NCBI RefSeq assembly: GCF_014805625.2
Contig: NW_023998465.1
Coordinates: 617,354 to 681,353, forward strand
DNA: 64,000 nt
Reading direction: 5' to 3'
Origin: Glossina fuscipes
Lineage: Eukaryota; Arthropoda; Insecta; Diptera; Glossinidae
Shown one piece after another: positions 12,369 to 22,034 of the stretch. The position numbers were made by a program, and so were the translations under genes. The notes below the pieces were generated by a model. The model was not told the DNA's origin. It worked only from the letters and a program-made list of their open reading frames with translations, and searched no databases. The first letter of the stretch is position 1, and the number at the start of each line of letters is the position of its first letter.

Positions 12369-15300
12369 CCCCCCCATTAATTATATGCGGCGATTTCAAC
12401 AGCTGGAATACCATCTGGGGCTCAACAGTGAACAACACTCGCGGTACTGTTTTAGAAAAGGCCTTTTTTCAAAGCAATTTTTGCGTTTTAAATGATGGAA
12501 AACCAACGCACTTCTCAACTCATCATACTTTTTCACATATTGATTTAACATGTTGCTCTCCATCACTTCTTCCTTTGGTGTCCTGGTCTATTTCTGATGA
12601 TCTACATAATAGTGATCACTTTCCAATCATAATCGATCTTAAACTTTCAACGTCCTCTGCTACTCCAGCAAAACAGGCCAAATTCCTCCTAGATAAAGCG
12701 GATTGGATCAATTACTCCAAACAAGTGGAGTCATTTTTGAATTGAAAGCCATTTAACGGAAACTGCAACCATGATGCTGGTATTATGTCTAAAGCGATTC
12801 GCACGGCTGCTCATCTTTCTATCCCTCAATCCAACACCTCTTTTAAACGAGCTAGGGTTCCTTGGTGGAACAACACGCTTTCGTTTTTGAGGAAAAATAA
12901 AATGGATCTATGGCACCGCTTTAAGAGATGTCCTGATCAAAATCAGTTGTTATTATACAAAAAGGCCAATTCAGGAAGGAATTACGGAAATCAAAGGCAC
13001 TTAGTTTCGAACTTTTTTCGAGACGAATTCACAGAAATACATCAATGAAAGTTGTCTGGAACAAAATCAACCGACTTAATGGGACTTCAAACCTGAACGA
13101 AATTTCTGCCATCTGCACTCCCAATGGAACTTTAACTGACGCAGATGAGATTTCTAATTACTTTGGAAAAGTGTGGTGCGAATACTCCTCTGACAGCAAC
13201 TTCTCCAGTGCTTTCATTGATAATAAAAGGACTCCAATATCTCCTCCAAATAATATCGATAGATGTGCCATGTTCCTGGAAAATTGCGTATCTACCTCAG
13301 AACTTGGAAGTTGTCTCTCCAATTTGAAGGGGAAGACACCTGGTCTAGACCGCATCTCATACCAAATGATCAGTGCTATGTCTAAGTCTAGTAAAAAGAA
13401 ATTACTGGACCTATATAATACAGTATTTATGACTGGCCATATACCCTACATGTGGAAACTGGCAACAATTGTTCCAATTCCAAAGTCAAAAAATGTCTCC
13501 ATCGCATCAGATTATCGCCCAATTTCTCTTTTACCTTGCCTCTCTAAGGTATTAGAGAAGATTATGGCATCTAGATTATCTTGGTTTCTTGAGTCCAAGA
13601 ACCTGATAACAAAGCAACAAGTTGGTTTCAAGCGGGGTAGAGGGTGCATCGACGCTCTGTTACATATTGATTATTTCACAAGCAAAGCAATTTCCGAACG
13701 AAATCACGTAACAATTCTCTCAATTGATTTCGAAAAAGCATTTGATAGAGTTGGTCTTCATGTTATCTTAAGACTCTTGAAATCATGGAATGTTGGACCC
13801 AAATTCTTCAACTACATCAAATCATTCATGTCGCATCGGCGGTTCAAAGTTAGAATCAACAATCATCTTTCTGCTTCCTTTCCGCTAATGAATGGCATTC
13901 CGCAAGGATCTCCTCTCTCTGTCATGCTTTTCCAGATCGCTTTCAACGAAATTAGCAAAATTCTTTGCCGTGTACCAAGAGTGGAACATTGTCTCTACGC
14001 GGACGATGTATACATTTTTACAAAAGAAAAAGACAACACGAAAGCAATCAACATCCTCGAATCTATTGCATGTGAGATCTCCACATGGACAAACTCGTCA
14101 GGAGCTATAATCTCTATACAAAAATCAAAAAAAAATGCACATTTGTCGAAAACAAATGTGCGATGCAGGAAACCTACTGATGCATATTAACGACTTACCA
14201 GTACTAAATGTGCAGACGCTCCATGTTCTCGGGCTCACGTTTTCCAACAATTATCGTTGGAAAGCACACTGCCTTCGGTTAAAAAACTCCCTTTTAACAA
14301 GGGTAAATTTCATACAGTACGTTGCTTGGAGAAGCCATGCGCATATTAACACTATCGCTTATCTTACCAAAATGCTTGTGTTAAGCAAGATTGACTATGC
14401 TTTGATAATTTATGGCAATAGCTGCAAATATAATATCAACATCCTTAAACCGGTCTATCACCAAGCCGTTAGAGCAAGTTGTTATGCTTTTCGGACGACG
14501 CCCATAAATAATATTATAATTGAAACTGGTCTCCCAACTTTAGAAAATAGACTGTATGAGTTAAAAGCTAAAATAGTCCCTAAGCTTCTTAATTCAAACA
14601 AATCCATTCTCGGTGATGACGTAAGAATGATTATTATTGCGAAAAAAATTCCAAAGTCACCATCTGCAATTGACCATTGTTTGTGCATCGCAAAGGAATT
14701 GAACATTCCCTTAAAAATTTCCCGCTCTTTTGGTGTTAAACCTCCCTGGATTTTGAAAGACTGCTCTTTTGACATCTCACTGTCTATGCACTAGAAAGAA
14801 GATACTCCAAATTACGTCTTCAGGAATCTAATAGCTTAGAAAACACAAGTATTGGACAGTAATGGTTGGAATCTTTTGTACACAGACGGCTCAAAATCTC
14901 ATGGTCTGCCTCCTGCTTGTGCGGTGGTAGATGCTACAGGACGGGTTCTTCTCAACCACATATTTCACGAAAGCACTTCAACTTTCATAACCGAAGCCAG
15001 AGCTATCCTTCACGCTGCCAACCTTGCCCATAAAAACAAACTCAAAACCGTCATTGTTACCGACAGTTTGTCTGTATTACTAGCTACCCGGAACCCTTCG
15101 ACTTCGAGATGGAGCACCATCAACAAATTAAGGAGTATAATTACTACACCCGACGGAAAAATTAAAATGTTATGGGTACCAAGTCACATCGGTTTAGTGG
15201 GAAATGAGCAGGCTGATCGAGCGGCAAAGTATGCTGCTTCTGCTCCTCTAATTATGGATGATGTCATGGAAAAGTTGGATCTTCAAAGTTACATTGGAAG

Positions 15301-15673
15301 AAAAGTTAAAGAGAAAATTACAGAAGGAAATTTACAACACCATCATCAACACTACTCTTTTATTAACCCTCAATTAACTCCACCTTTATATCCAACAAAC
15401 GTTGAGAAAACCAAGATCCAAACATTTTCGAGAATTCGCCTTGGTCATACAATTGCAACTCACCAATGGATCCTGAAGAAGTCTTCTCCCCCAATCTGCT
15501 GTTGTGGACAAACTCTTACTATAAAGCACATTCTCTGCGACTGCCTCAACTTTTCCTCGGCTAGAAGTATTGCATTTGGAACGATTAACCCTTTGAATAT
15601 TCTACAATCAACTTCAGAACAGAATATCAATTCAATATTTTACTTTTTTAATTCTACTAAGTTCACTATCTAA
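12369..15673 (+). pseudogene. LINE ORF2: endonuclease, reverse transcriptase, RNase H (broken)
   Basis: After the gap comes the end of an apurinic-type endonuclease (CGDFNSWN and SDHFPIIID), then the RT (LSIDFEKAFDR motif A, GIPQGSPLS motif B, YADDVYIF motif C), then a thumb. RNase H follows with YTDGSK, TEARAI, VTDSLS and NEQADRAAK, so all four acidic catalytic positions are present. The C-terminus has a Cys/His cluster (CCCGQTLTIKHILCDC). Lesions: TGA at 12743-12745; a frameshift near 12964; a one-base excess in the A9 run at 14127-14135, judged against the copy at 6853-8104; TAG at 14792-14794 and 14837-14839, where the other copy has sense codons. Role: nicks the target and copies the LINE RNA there. 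As assembled it cannot make a full protein. Confidence 0.9.
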
Positions 15674-15788
15674 TATCCATTTATTTAAATTAGAGCCGAT
15701 AGCCTGTGTTGCTAGTGCTGAGTGCCCTTTTTTTAGTCTAAGAATTCATTTCATTAGTCTAAAATTAAAATAATAATAATAATAATAA
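15674..15788 (+). other. LINE 3' UTR and (TAA)n tail
   Basis: A short 3' UTR ending in about seven TAA units (15769-15788). The segment from 15694 onward is homologous to the tails of the SINEs at 39950-40040 and 46093-46162. By analogy with stringent-type LINEs this is the part its reverse transcriptase recognises; that role is inferred here. Confidence 0.8.
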
Positions 15789-15801
15789 TTACTTTGAATT
15801 C
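15789..15801 (+). repeat. Right target-site duplication of the full-length LINE
   Basis: TTACTTTGAATTC, a perfect copy of 10451-10463. It directly follows the TAA tail; the boundary is ambiguous by one or two bases because the tail also ends in T and A. Confidence 0.9.
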
Positions 15802-15937
15802 ACTCACTTTCTTCTCAAAGCATATTATAAATTTACACACAATAAGGCAAAATAGCGACGAAATTCAACAAGAAATTAAAATATTAATTGCCGAAACAAA
15901 ATATAGACGACTATACTGCGCGACAGAGTTGCCAAAG
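15802..15937 (-). mobile_element. 5' end of the antisense Jockey/CR1-type LINE (copy 1), split off by the younger LINE
   Basis: If the young LINE and one duplication copy are removed, this segment joins 10463 and continues the antisense element's leader outward. It ends near TTTGGCAACTCTGTCGCG (minus strand), which resembles the first bases of the other LINE. No open frame of note. The outer boundary is approximate, and no target-site duplication for the old element was found. It could instead be ordinary flanking DNA. Confidence 0.5.
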
Positions 15938-18094
15938 TTTGGAGCTGTTTTGAAATTAATAACGATGTGCAAGTTACGTTTTCCAAGCATATTGTATAAC
16001 ACCGACCGCTGAGTTAGTGTAATGACTTTAGACGAACGTAATATTAAATTTTTATCAGTTCTCTAGCGGAGAAATGGATTGCAAAACAACCTCGTGGTAT
16101 TCGGAGTAGCGCAATCCCAAAAGGTACTCCACAAGTGGAATGATTTTACCTGCTAACATTTCAGATCTAGGAATTTGATTCCGTAAGGAGATGAGATCAT
16201 TTAGTGAAAAAGTTTGATTTTGCGTAACATAAGCGCAAAGAATGCTAACAGAAAAAAATTCATTAATATACAGGATACAGTGTATGAGCTCCTCGAAGAT
16301 CGGATGAAATCGGCAAAAAAGTATGGCTGATTTCTTTCTTAATAAGTGTACTAACGCTTTGGTTTGTGTTATCATTACAATTGTTGTCGAAATATATCCT
16401 AAATAAGTTGAGTATAGCCCCGTATTTAAAGGATGCGGGGAATTATAACTAAGACACGTTTCTGTGGAGCAGTATCTTTGATCAATAATTGCAATTCGTT
16501 TGAGTTATTGTAATAACCGTTAACATTTCATTGAAATGATATACGGCGGGTATAAACAAGGAGTATATATACAATTGGCTAATCATTTCGTGGTTCGGTT
16601 TTAGTCACTTAATTTCAGTAACATATGTAAAACATAACTGTCATGCCGATTATCATGTGTTTTGTGGAGCTTTTCCCATTGATTAATATGGATTGTTTAA
16701 TAGTCACTGAACGCAGAAATAGTAGAAATTTAGTCGAAAAATGATTCTATGATGGAGTAGGTTCGTTTCATGCATTCCAAGCGAACGATTGTCGATATAA
16801 CCGAAATTTAAAGAAACTGGATCTGTAACACATTTGTTAAAGCCAGCACATCATTGAAACGCATGCTCGACTGAAAATATTGGTGCTGTTAGTAAAGCCT
16901 CCACGAAAAACCAAACCGCGCCATTACACGGACTGGATGCGGGTCTATTTTACTATAGATTATGACATATTTTGAATTTAAGTGAACAAGGTCATCCACG
17001 CCACCACGCACTGCAAAAGTGCATAGCATGGATCACTTTCCATGTCGTACAACGAGGCAGACTAATTGCAATCACAAATATATAGCTCTTTTTTTACCTT
17101 AATAGACTGGTGACTTGAGAATTACATTAGTTTTGGGTGCTATATAAGTGGGGACCTTAAATGTCATTTTAGAGATGGTATTGTTGTTGCTTAAAAGCAT
17201 ATGTGTTGTATTGTTGTATCTACGATGTATTTAGTGGCTTCATAACGATTCTGATGTGGAAAAAATAGGCAAAATAGATGCTGGTATCGATGATAAGAAT
17301 GAAGATGATGATGATTTGGACGTTAAACACGACGATAATAGTAGTGTTGTATTTACGTTATCTTGTTGTTTGTCATTACTGCGCGGAGCGTCCCTGTTTC
17401 TAGACGTAATCGTACCTTAACACGCTAGTGTTTGATTTGGTAACAAAGTATGTCTCTTAGAGGATTCTTTCATAGAGCATTTATTTTTAATTCTAGTTAC
17501 TAAAATCTCCTTAGCTTCTTGGTGTTCAGCGCCCAAATTTGTGACGCAGCTTGTTTTGGTCCTGCACGTAATTGTAAGTTACTCTTATGTATAAAATTAG
17601 CATATTTTGTTTTATTTTATTTCATTTTCGTTTATAGTAGGCAGTTTGTTATTCTCTTGCGAGTATTATAGGGAAGCTATAGTAAGTACGGACGGAGTGG
17701 AATGGCAATACCACATTCGAAATAACTTAGTTGAGGACTTTCGACTTCCTTCTTCATGACGGACCCACCGTCAAGGAAAGACATAAAAACTAAGGCAAAT
17801 TAAAGTCAGTTTCATTCCATAGGATTGCCCGATCTAGGTGTCGTATTCGAAGGAGTTGGGTCTGTCTGTGGACAATTGACAATCGATTATTGATTTATGT
17901 TATGTATAGGTATTCTAAGTTTAATGTTTTTTGGTTAGCTTTTCCATGGGATAAGTGAATCCATAAACCGAGGTCAAGTTATAATGTCAATCGAGATATT
18001 AGGGTTTTTTTTCTATTAAATTATTAAAAAAGTAAAATCACGAAGCTAAGAACAACTGGAATAGCCGGTGAGGCTAGCCCCTGCATCATTCAAT
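15938..18094. other. Intergenic stretch with unassigned frames
   Basis: Mostly noncoding. A 106-codon frame on the minus strand (16055-16375) has a mixed composition but no motif I recognise. A plus-strand segment near 16770-16920 faintly recalls a transposase and was not accepted. The rest shows nothing. Confidence 0.4.
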
Positions 18095-18645
18095 TCAAAA
18101 ATTAGCAACTTTGCAAATTATGTGATGCAGAATTATCAGCAGAGCCGCTTGTGAAATGGTATAAAGAAAGATTGCAGATATTGCAGATAGGAGCTCCAAT
18201 GCAATGTTTGGCTGTGTGACCCAATTTTTGCATGTCTTGCAAAATTGGAGGTATTCTTCAACATTAACTGTATGATAAGACATATCCAAGTTCTCGGACA
18301 AGTGAAAACGTTCGAAACATAGTTGTATGCTTGGAAAACAGCGTGGGAACGGTCTTGCCTTCGGGAATGTTCTTGAGACGAGGAGTATATATTCTATCTT
18401 CTATGGTGCAAGTTTGTAGTGATTTTGCATATTCCATGTAACTCTTTAAAGTTTATGAATTGTTTGGTGACATCGATATTAACTAGAAGTAGCAAACTTT
18501 CATCTCTGAGTCCGAATATGTCTCCTTTTATGCTTATACCCTTGAGAAACCTAATCGGGTTTTCTCTTTCAACACATGAAATAGCGATGCACTTTAGAAT
18601 TTCTACAGGAGGTAGGAGGTAGGTATCGTACTTTTTGCCTCCTCT
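18095..18645 (-). mobile_element. ORF1 remnant of another non-LTR retrotransposon
   Basis: Read on the minus strand from 18645 down, in shifting frames, the order matches LINE ORF1 proteins of the I/Jockey type. First comes a segment ending FKELHGICKITTNLHH, then IYTPRLKNIPEGKTVPTL, which parallels GVIYAPCLKHVPEDEIV of the full-length LINE. Then comes a zinc knuckle (CKTC in one frame and QKLGHTAKHC in another) with a second one (CNIC) after it. Several stops and frame changes break it. It is too diverged to be a copy of the full-length LINE here, so it marks another family. No ORF2 was found downstream. Confidence 0.55.
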
Positions 18646-19169
18646 GGTGCAATAAAAAAAAACTAAATATTATAAAGAGGTCAAAAAGCTGCGATGCTGT
18701 AAATAGATGAACGCAGGCGTCATTGGTGAATTCGTGAGTTCGTTACTTTTGTTTAAGTGTGTTGGAAGCATTTTGGTACTTATTTGACCATATAAAGGAT
18801 TGGTGCTTTTTTAGTAATGAGATGAGGCATTTTGCAATTTTTGCACAATCCATGATGAATCTTCTGTAATAGTTGCATAGTGCAACGAATAATTTTAAAT
18901 TTTGCGGGATCTATTTGAATGCTTTTTTTATTATAAGATGTCCTGAGTATACTACATATATATGTACAACTTCTGGTCTTGGACGTTAGTAAATTATGTA
19001 ATTTTTTTGGTTTCTTTTGTGTGTTTTATAAATGTTTAAAAGCCTTCACGTCGTGGGTAACGAGGCCGAGGACGACATTCCAGATAAGAAACGAAAGTAA
19101 GTGCTGATTTTAATTTTCATTTTAAAGATTAATAATTATATAAATATTAATATAAATAATTATATTTCA

Positions 19170-19385
19170 TCATACGACGAAAGGACAAAAAGGTTTAGAA
19201 AGAATCTGCGTTCTGATTTCTTGGATTTGTTTAGGAAGCAAGTTGGGATTGGTCAACCATATAAATAGCAAAACCTGCAAAATTATTATGAGCTTGAATT
19301 GTTCCATGGGAGAAAATTGCAGCCGGCCAAAGGGAAGACCGATCCAATTCGGCCACGTGAGCCCGAAAGTGAAGATATGGATTAA
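19170..19385 (+). other. Coding-like segment, unrecognised, one internal stop
   Basis: The frame starting at 19170 reads 71 codons with a single internal TAG at 19266-19268 and a terminal TAA at 19383-19385. The product is strongly polar and ends EPESEDMD. The composition (charged and aromatic residues, few low-complexity runs) is more protein-like than other frames nearby. A short upstream stretch (about 19040-19090, encoding EAEDDIPDKKRK) runs into a GTAAGT donor, so it may be a spliced, decayed gene or transposon ORF. No function is assigned. Confidence 0.25.
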
Positions 19386-19552
19386 GTTAGCTCAATTTTC
19401 ATTTTTATTTTTATGGCGTACTTAAATTTTGATTTATAGATCGGATTACTTTTACTATCAAAACTTTTATTAAAAAACTTAGTTAGTTATAGAAATAAAA
19501 GCCAACATTTTAATTTGTTCCTTATATCTTTTATCTCAAAACAATTCGATTT

Positions 19553-19790
19553 TCAAGTGCAAAAGATATGCCGTTTCTTAGTCACCTCGACGCGGTCGTC
19601 AAAATAAGATGCAGGAGCTACAGCAGTCAAATCCGGAATTTCATATTTTGCATTGATGTTTGCACAAATGGTGTGAAAGGCTGCATAAAGATTTGCGAAT
19701 TGAGGTTTTTGAAAAATAAATGTAATGCTACCCTTTAAATACACCAATGTACCACTCAAAGTTCTTTGCCTTATTCATATAATACCATTC
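19553..19790 (-). other. Coding-like segment, unrecognised
   Basis: A minus-strand frame of about 68 codons containing FIFQKPQFANLYAAFHTI. The pattern vaguely resembles the helical MIF4G repeat of eIF4G-type proteins, but the match is too weak to name it. Its neighbours are decayed genes and transposons, so a pseudogene scrap is the likely reading. Confidence 0.2.
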
Positions 19791-20236
19791 CACCTAAGGA
19801 AACAAAACAATCAAAACAAACAATATGAAAAAAACTTAAATAAGAAACAAAACGGAAGATGACTGACCGAAGAAGCTACGAATCGAGGTGGATTTCAGGC
19901 CCACTCATTTAAGTTACTCCCAGATGCTTCTAAATTGAGGTGGATAACAATCACAATTAATCAAACAGTTTTTGAAAATCTTCTTGAAGTGGCACTTTAT
20001 AAAAGACAACACAATCGTAAATTTGTCAAAAATTAAAAAAAACAAAAATATTTCCTTACCATATGTTTCACATTATAAAATAAATGAAAGATATAAATAT
20101 ATGTACACAGCAAAATGAAAGCAGTTCATCCAACGGTTGTATATGCATACAATATGCATATATCAAGAGATTTCGTTTCCGATTGCTTAAAAACTAAAAA
20201 ACATTGAAATAGTCTCAATGCTAGACTCTTTCTACT

Positions 20237-20664
20237 CTATGGAGGTAGATAAATTTGATTATTAATAGATGGGATGCTGTCTTGATGCTGAAATTTGGCA
20301 CAAACAATCAATGGCCAAAGATAGGAGGTGATCTGCGCACCTGTATTCTCACAATGCAGAAGAAATTTATAGTTGATAGTTTCTATGTTTTTCTGGTTCA
20401 ATTTATAAATGTATTGCAGTATTTCTTTTATCACTGGATTTTTGCGATTGGCAATAGCTTTTTTCATTTGTGACAATTTAACTTGCGTATCGGCTTGTAT
20501 TTAAGCTAAGAAAATAGTAATGTCCTTTTTAAATAAACTGACCATTTTTTTATAACTAACCTTGGCCTCCTTAAAGTGACGCTCCCTTTCTTGTCGATAT
20601 TTTTCAATTTCTTCGGCAGCCTCTTCTTAAGCTTGCTTCAAATGTCTGGCTTTGCTTGCAACAG
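20237..20664 (-). pseudogene. V-ATPase subunit G (Vha13-like) pseudogene with an intron
   Basis: The first recognisable exon (20561-20664) reads ARHLKQA, stop, EEAAEEIEKYRQERERHFKEAK; this matches the conserved core of V-ATPase subunit G (RRLKQAKEEA...EIEKFRQERE). A GT donor follows, an AG acceptor lies near 20496, and the second exon reads ADTQVKLSQMKKAIANRK and KEILQYIYKL, matching the family C-terminus. Subunit G is a peripheral-stalk protein of the proton-pumping vacuolar ATPase. Signs of decay: an in-frame TAA where a lysine is expected, a phase mismatch across the intron, loss of the central GSREGVAAKI-type block, and no first exon. Because an intron is kept, it probably arose by DNA duplication, not by reverse transcription. 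Confidence 0.65.
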
Positions 20665-20893
20665 CTTAAAATAAAATTAAATTTTTTTCCAAAACTTTTA
20701 ACATATACACAAAATATAATCTCGTGGACTTTTTTAAAATGTCTTTTTAACTTATGTTTTCTAGCTGGGTTTGACTATCGTCATCTTTTGAGAAGTACAC
20801 ACGAAATTATGAAATATTTAACAATATTTTTAAATCATTTCTAATTTTGGTTTTACAAATTGTCCAATGAATGGCATTGAAGATCTTAATATA

Positions 20894-21534
20894 CAGTAAA
20901 ATTTCCTTATTCGAGGGATATACGTTCCATAAAAATGCCGTGAATACAGAAACCGTGAATACAGAAACCGTGAATACTGAATGGTAATTTGTATGGAATT
21001 ATAGGGGATACGTTCCTAGGTGACAAAATAAAAAAATATCAAATATATAAAAAAATCAATTTAATTGAAATTTTTTTAACATTTTGATTAATTATCTTAA
21101 GGCTTAGGCAATGGTTTGAAGAATTGTGTAAGTTTCTCTTGCTTGGCATTTTTTAAAAGCTCCTTCATTTCAGACTGATACGCAGCAGTCGCATTCCCAA
21201 TTTACCTCGCAAAAATAAGACTTCGTTCCATAGATGGATCAATCTTAATAAAGAAATCACCAAGCCCATTTGCCATTCTTAACCCTTCACTAAGATTTTT
21301 CAAATTAAATGTCACGTTTCCAGTGCTTGTTGAAGCCGCTTCTTCAATAGGCGGTGAATTTAACATTTCCTCCAAGTCGGTTTCTGTCAAATCTTTACCT
21401 TGCGATTCAAGCAATTCCTGAACATCACTTGATTCTATCTGTTCGAATCCATCCCGTCCTATTCCATTCGCGATGGCTATGTTTGCCATCAAAGTTTGAG
21501 CTTGTACAGATTCTTCGTCATTTTCCGCAGTCAA
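20894..21534 (-). mobile_element. Tigger/pogo-type DNA transposon remnant with one terminal repeat
   Basis: The minus-strand frame 21202-21534 encodes a pogo/Tigger transposase C-terminus: DVQELLESQGKDLTETDLEE and IDPSMERSLIFAR, which parallel the usual DIEELL..LTNEDL and DPNMERS motifs. About 300 bp further lies a terminal repeat starting CAGTAAAATTTCC at 20894, with the TA dinucleotide typical of Tc1/mariner-superfamily target sites just outside. It contains a short tandem repeat (CCGTGAATACAGAAA, 20938-20985). The DNA-binding and DDD catalytic parts and the other terminal repeat are missing. It is inactive. Confidence 0.7.
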
Positions 21535-22034
21535 AGCATGTCACTTTTTCCTGTGAAAATCTGTTGTCCATTTTGTCAAACCCTAAAAAATATTCGTAAT
21601 CTGTGCCCGTCTGTACTTTTTCTTCTACTGGTACTTCTCTACAATCTTCTTCTATTGGTACTTCTCCACAATCTACTTCTTCCGGTAATTCCTCACTAAC
21701 CAATTCTATCGGTACTTCACCGTACGTTAACATTTGTTTGGTAATTCTAGCGACAGCAGGTTCCAATCCTAATTTACGGGCGTACCACAAATACGCCCCA
21801 TTAGCCGTGTAACCCATCCCCTCCGAGTTGTCCAACCGCCTCAGGTTCCTTTTATCTCTTTTAAATTTTAACTTAACATCTTCTACTATTATGCGTCCAC
21901 CTGTTTTTTTTTGTCATTGCCGTAGCTAACTTCCCACCAATGTCCTTCCAGGTAATATATATCCTTTCCAGACCCCACAACTCAGGATAACTCTTTAATA
22001 GTTTACTAAAAAGTTCGCCAGGTATGCAGACCAT
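21518..22034 (-). pseudogene. MADF/SANT-like DNA-binding protein, frameshifted at a T9 run
   Basis: It starts ATG at 22034. The first 44 codons or so contain LLKSYPELWGLERIYITWKD, which looks like the start of a MADF or Myb/SANT-like domain. The frame then changes in the T9 run (21904-21912) and continues as DVKLKFKRDKRNLRRLDN and GYTANGAYLWYARKLGLEP, ending at 21518 after acidic repeats (EVPIE units). MADF proteins bind DNA and are abundant in flies, and some DNA transposons carry a similar accessory ORF. It overlaps the Tigger frame by a few bases; whether the two belong to one element is unclear. Confidence 0.4.

Larger units (their letters stand above)
10464..15788 (+). mobile_element. 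Full-length I-clade non-LTR retrotransposon
   Basis: 5325 bp (including 400 N) bounded by the 13-bp duplication TTACTTTGAATTC. Order: 5' leader starting CATTCGGCAACTCTG; ORF1 with three zinc knuckles; ORF2 with an apurinic endonuclease, reverse transcriptase and RNase H; a short 3' UTR; and a (TAA)n tail. RNase H plus a TAA-repeat tail is the known signature of the I clade (I factor of Drosophila). Several lesions (see the ORF entries) mean this copy is not intact as assembled, though some breaks fall in homopolymers and may be sequence errors. It sits antisense inside the leader of an older LINE. Confidence 0.92.

Noticed and set aside
11927..12745. A 272-codon frame running through the N gap
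   Set aside because: Most of it is unknown sequence;only the part after 12368 is real and it belongs to LINE ORF2.
15794..16012. A 72-codon plus-strand frame after the LINE
   Set aside because: It is better explained as the complement of the antisense LINE's leader and adjoining DNA.
16740..16960. A possible Tc1-type transposase segment
   Set aside because: Only isolated words such as RTIVD could be read, with no supporting order of motifs.
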